Shown here in pieces: positions 63,945 to 64,000 of a DNA stretch of 64,000 nucleotides (the first letter of the stretch is position 1; the number at the start of each line of letters is the position of its first letter). The notes under the pieces are model-generated. The model saw only the letters and a program-made list of their open reading frames with translations. It did no database searches and was not told the DNA's origin. The translations under genes were made by a program, and so were the position numbers. The stretch comes from Clostridiales bacterium (GTDB lineage Bacteria; Bacillota; Clostridia; Saccharofermentanales; Saccharofermentanaceae): NCBI GenBank assembly GCA_017961235.1, contig JAGCXQ010000005.1, positions 149,067 to 213,066 of the forward strand, given 5' to 3'.

Positions 63945-64000
63945 ATGAACAAGGTATCCTCATTTCGACAGAAGATCCTGGGTCTTATCCTGACGATCGC
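63945..64000 (+). CDS. N-terminus of a membrane protein, incomplete
   Basis: Only 18 codons are in the window. ATG 63945 follows GGTGGAGG, and the peptide reads MNKVSSFRQKILGLILTI, a basic start leading into a hydrophobic helix. Such starts are common in chemoreceptors and sensor proteins, but the rest is outside the window and no function can be assigned. Confidence 0.6.
   Translation, partial: MNKVSSFRQKILGLILTI

Overview
The window comes from a low-to-mid GC Gram-positive anaerobe of the class Clostridia. Evidence: the infC-rpmI-rplT operon with an attenuator-type leader, a T-box in front of thrS, strong AGGAGG ribosome-binding sites, near-consensus TTGACA/TATAAT promoters, a clostridial double 2-hydroxyacyl-CoA dehydratase activase-like protein, and many short lipoproteins with Thr/Glu/Pro-rich linkers. 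A lipoprotein GH10 xylanase suggests a plant-fibre habitat such as gut, rumen or digester. I cannot place the genus from the sequence alone; a Saccharofermentans-like or related lineage is a guess. No phage, plasmid or CRISPR locus is visible; the only mobile DNA is a truncated IS3-family remnant.

Layout. 1-2.1 kb: translation operon (infC with an AUC start, rpmI, rplT, an rRNA methyltransferase). 2.1-4.9 kb: Trk/Ktr potassium uptake (two RCK subunits and a TrkH-type channel). 5-12 kb: cell-surface and unknown genes (lipoproteins, an acyltransferase, zinc-ribbon membrane protein, ADP-ribosylglycohydrolase). 12.0-14.3 kb: T-box and a threonyl-tRNA synthetase without TGS domain. 14.3-18 kb: lipoprotein, tRNA-Pro(CGG), MscS channel, two tandem anchored proteins. 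18-22.3 kb: GH10 xylanase, dihydrofolate reductase, a small HPr-like protein, an orphan ABC-2-type membrane protein. 22.3-33.2 kb: Lys-rich-tailed protein, giant activase-like protein, polA, coaE, small membrane protein, ABC exporter. 33.2-36.6 kb: zinc-ribbon membrane protein and microprotein, IS3 remnant, ychF. 36.7-43.9 kb: yifB/comM-like, dprA, topA, trmFO, a DUF624-like membrane protein. 44-51 kb: a five-gene Ser/Thr phospho-signalling cassette. 51-53.2 kb: tgt and queA (queuosine) on the minus strand. 53.3-58.9 kb: dapA, dapB, yajC, dnaG, trmK, nif3-like. 58.9-60.5 kb: RNase P RNA and a purM-like gene. 60.5-64 kb: lipoprotein, tRNA-Lys(CTT), metY, a DUF4867-type gene, and the start of a membrane protein cut by the window end.

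The most interesting unit is the 44008-51035 cassette: a cytosolic zinc-finger/FHA adaptor, a membrane PP2C phosphatase, a two-pass HtrA-like protease carrying a cytosolic FHA domain, a soluble PP2C phosphatase, and a transmembrane Ser/Thr kinase. Short K-T-V-x-[I/L] motifs occur in the adaptor and in the kinase juxtamembrane linker, which would suit FHA recognition (pThr with Ile/Leu at +3). I infer a pathway in which kinase and phosphatases set a phosphothreonine signal that is read by the cytosolic FHA domain of a protease acting outside the membrane.

Other regulatory signals that stand out: an identical 14-bp palindrome (CGAAATCGATTTCG) at nearly identical distance from the -10 of the xylanase and of the DUF4867-type gene, and an 18-bp perfect palindrome on the predicted start of transcription of folA.
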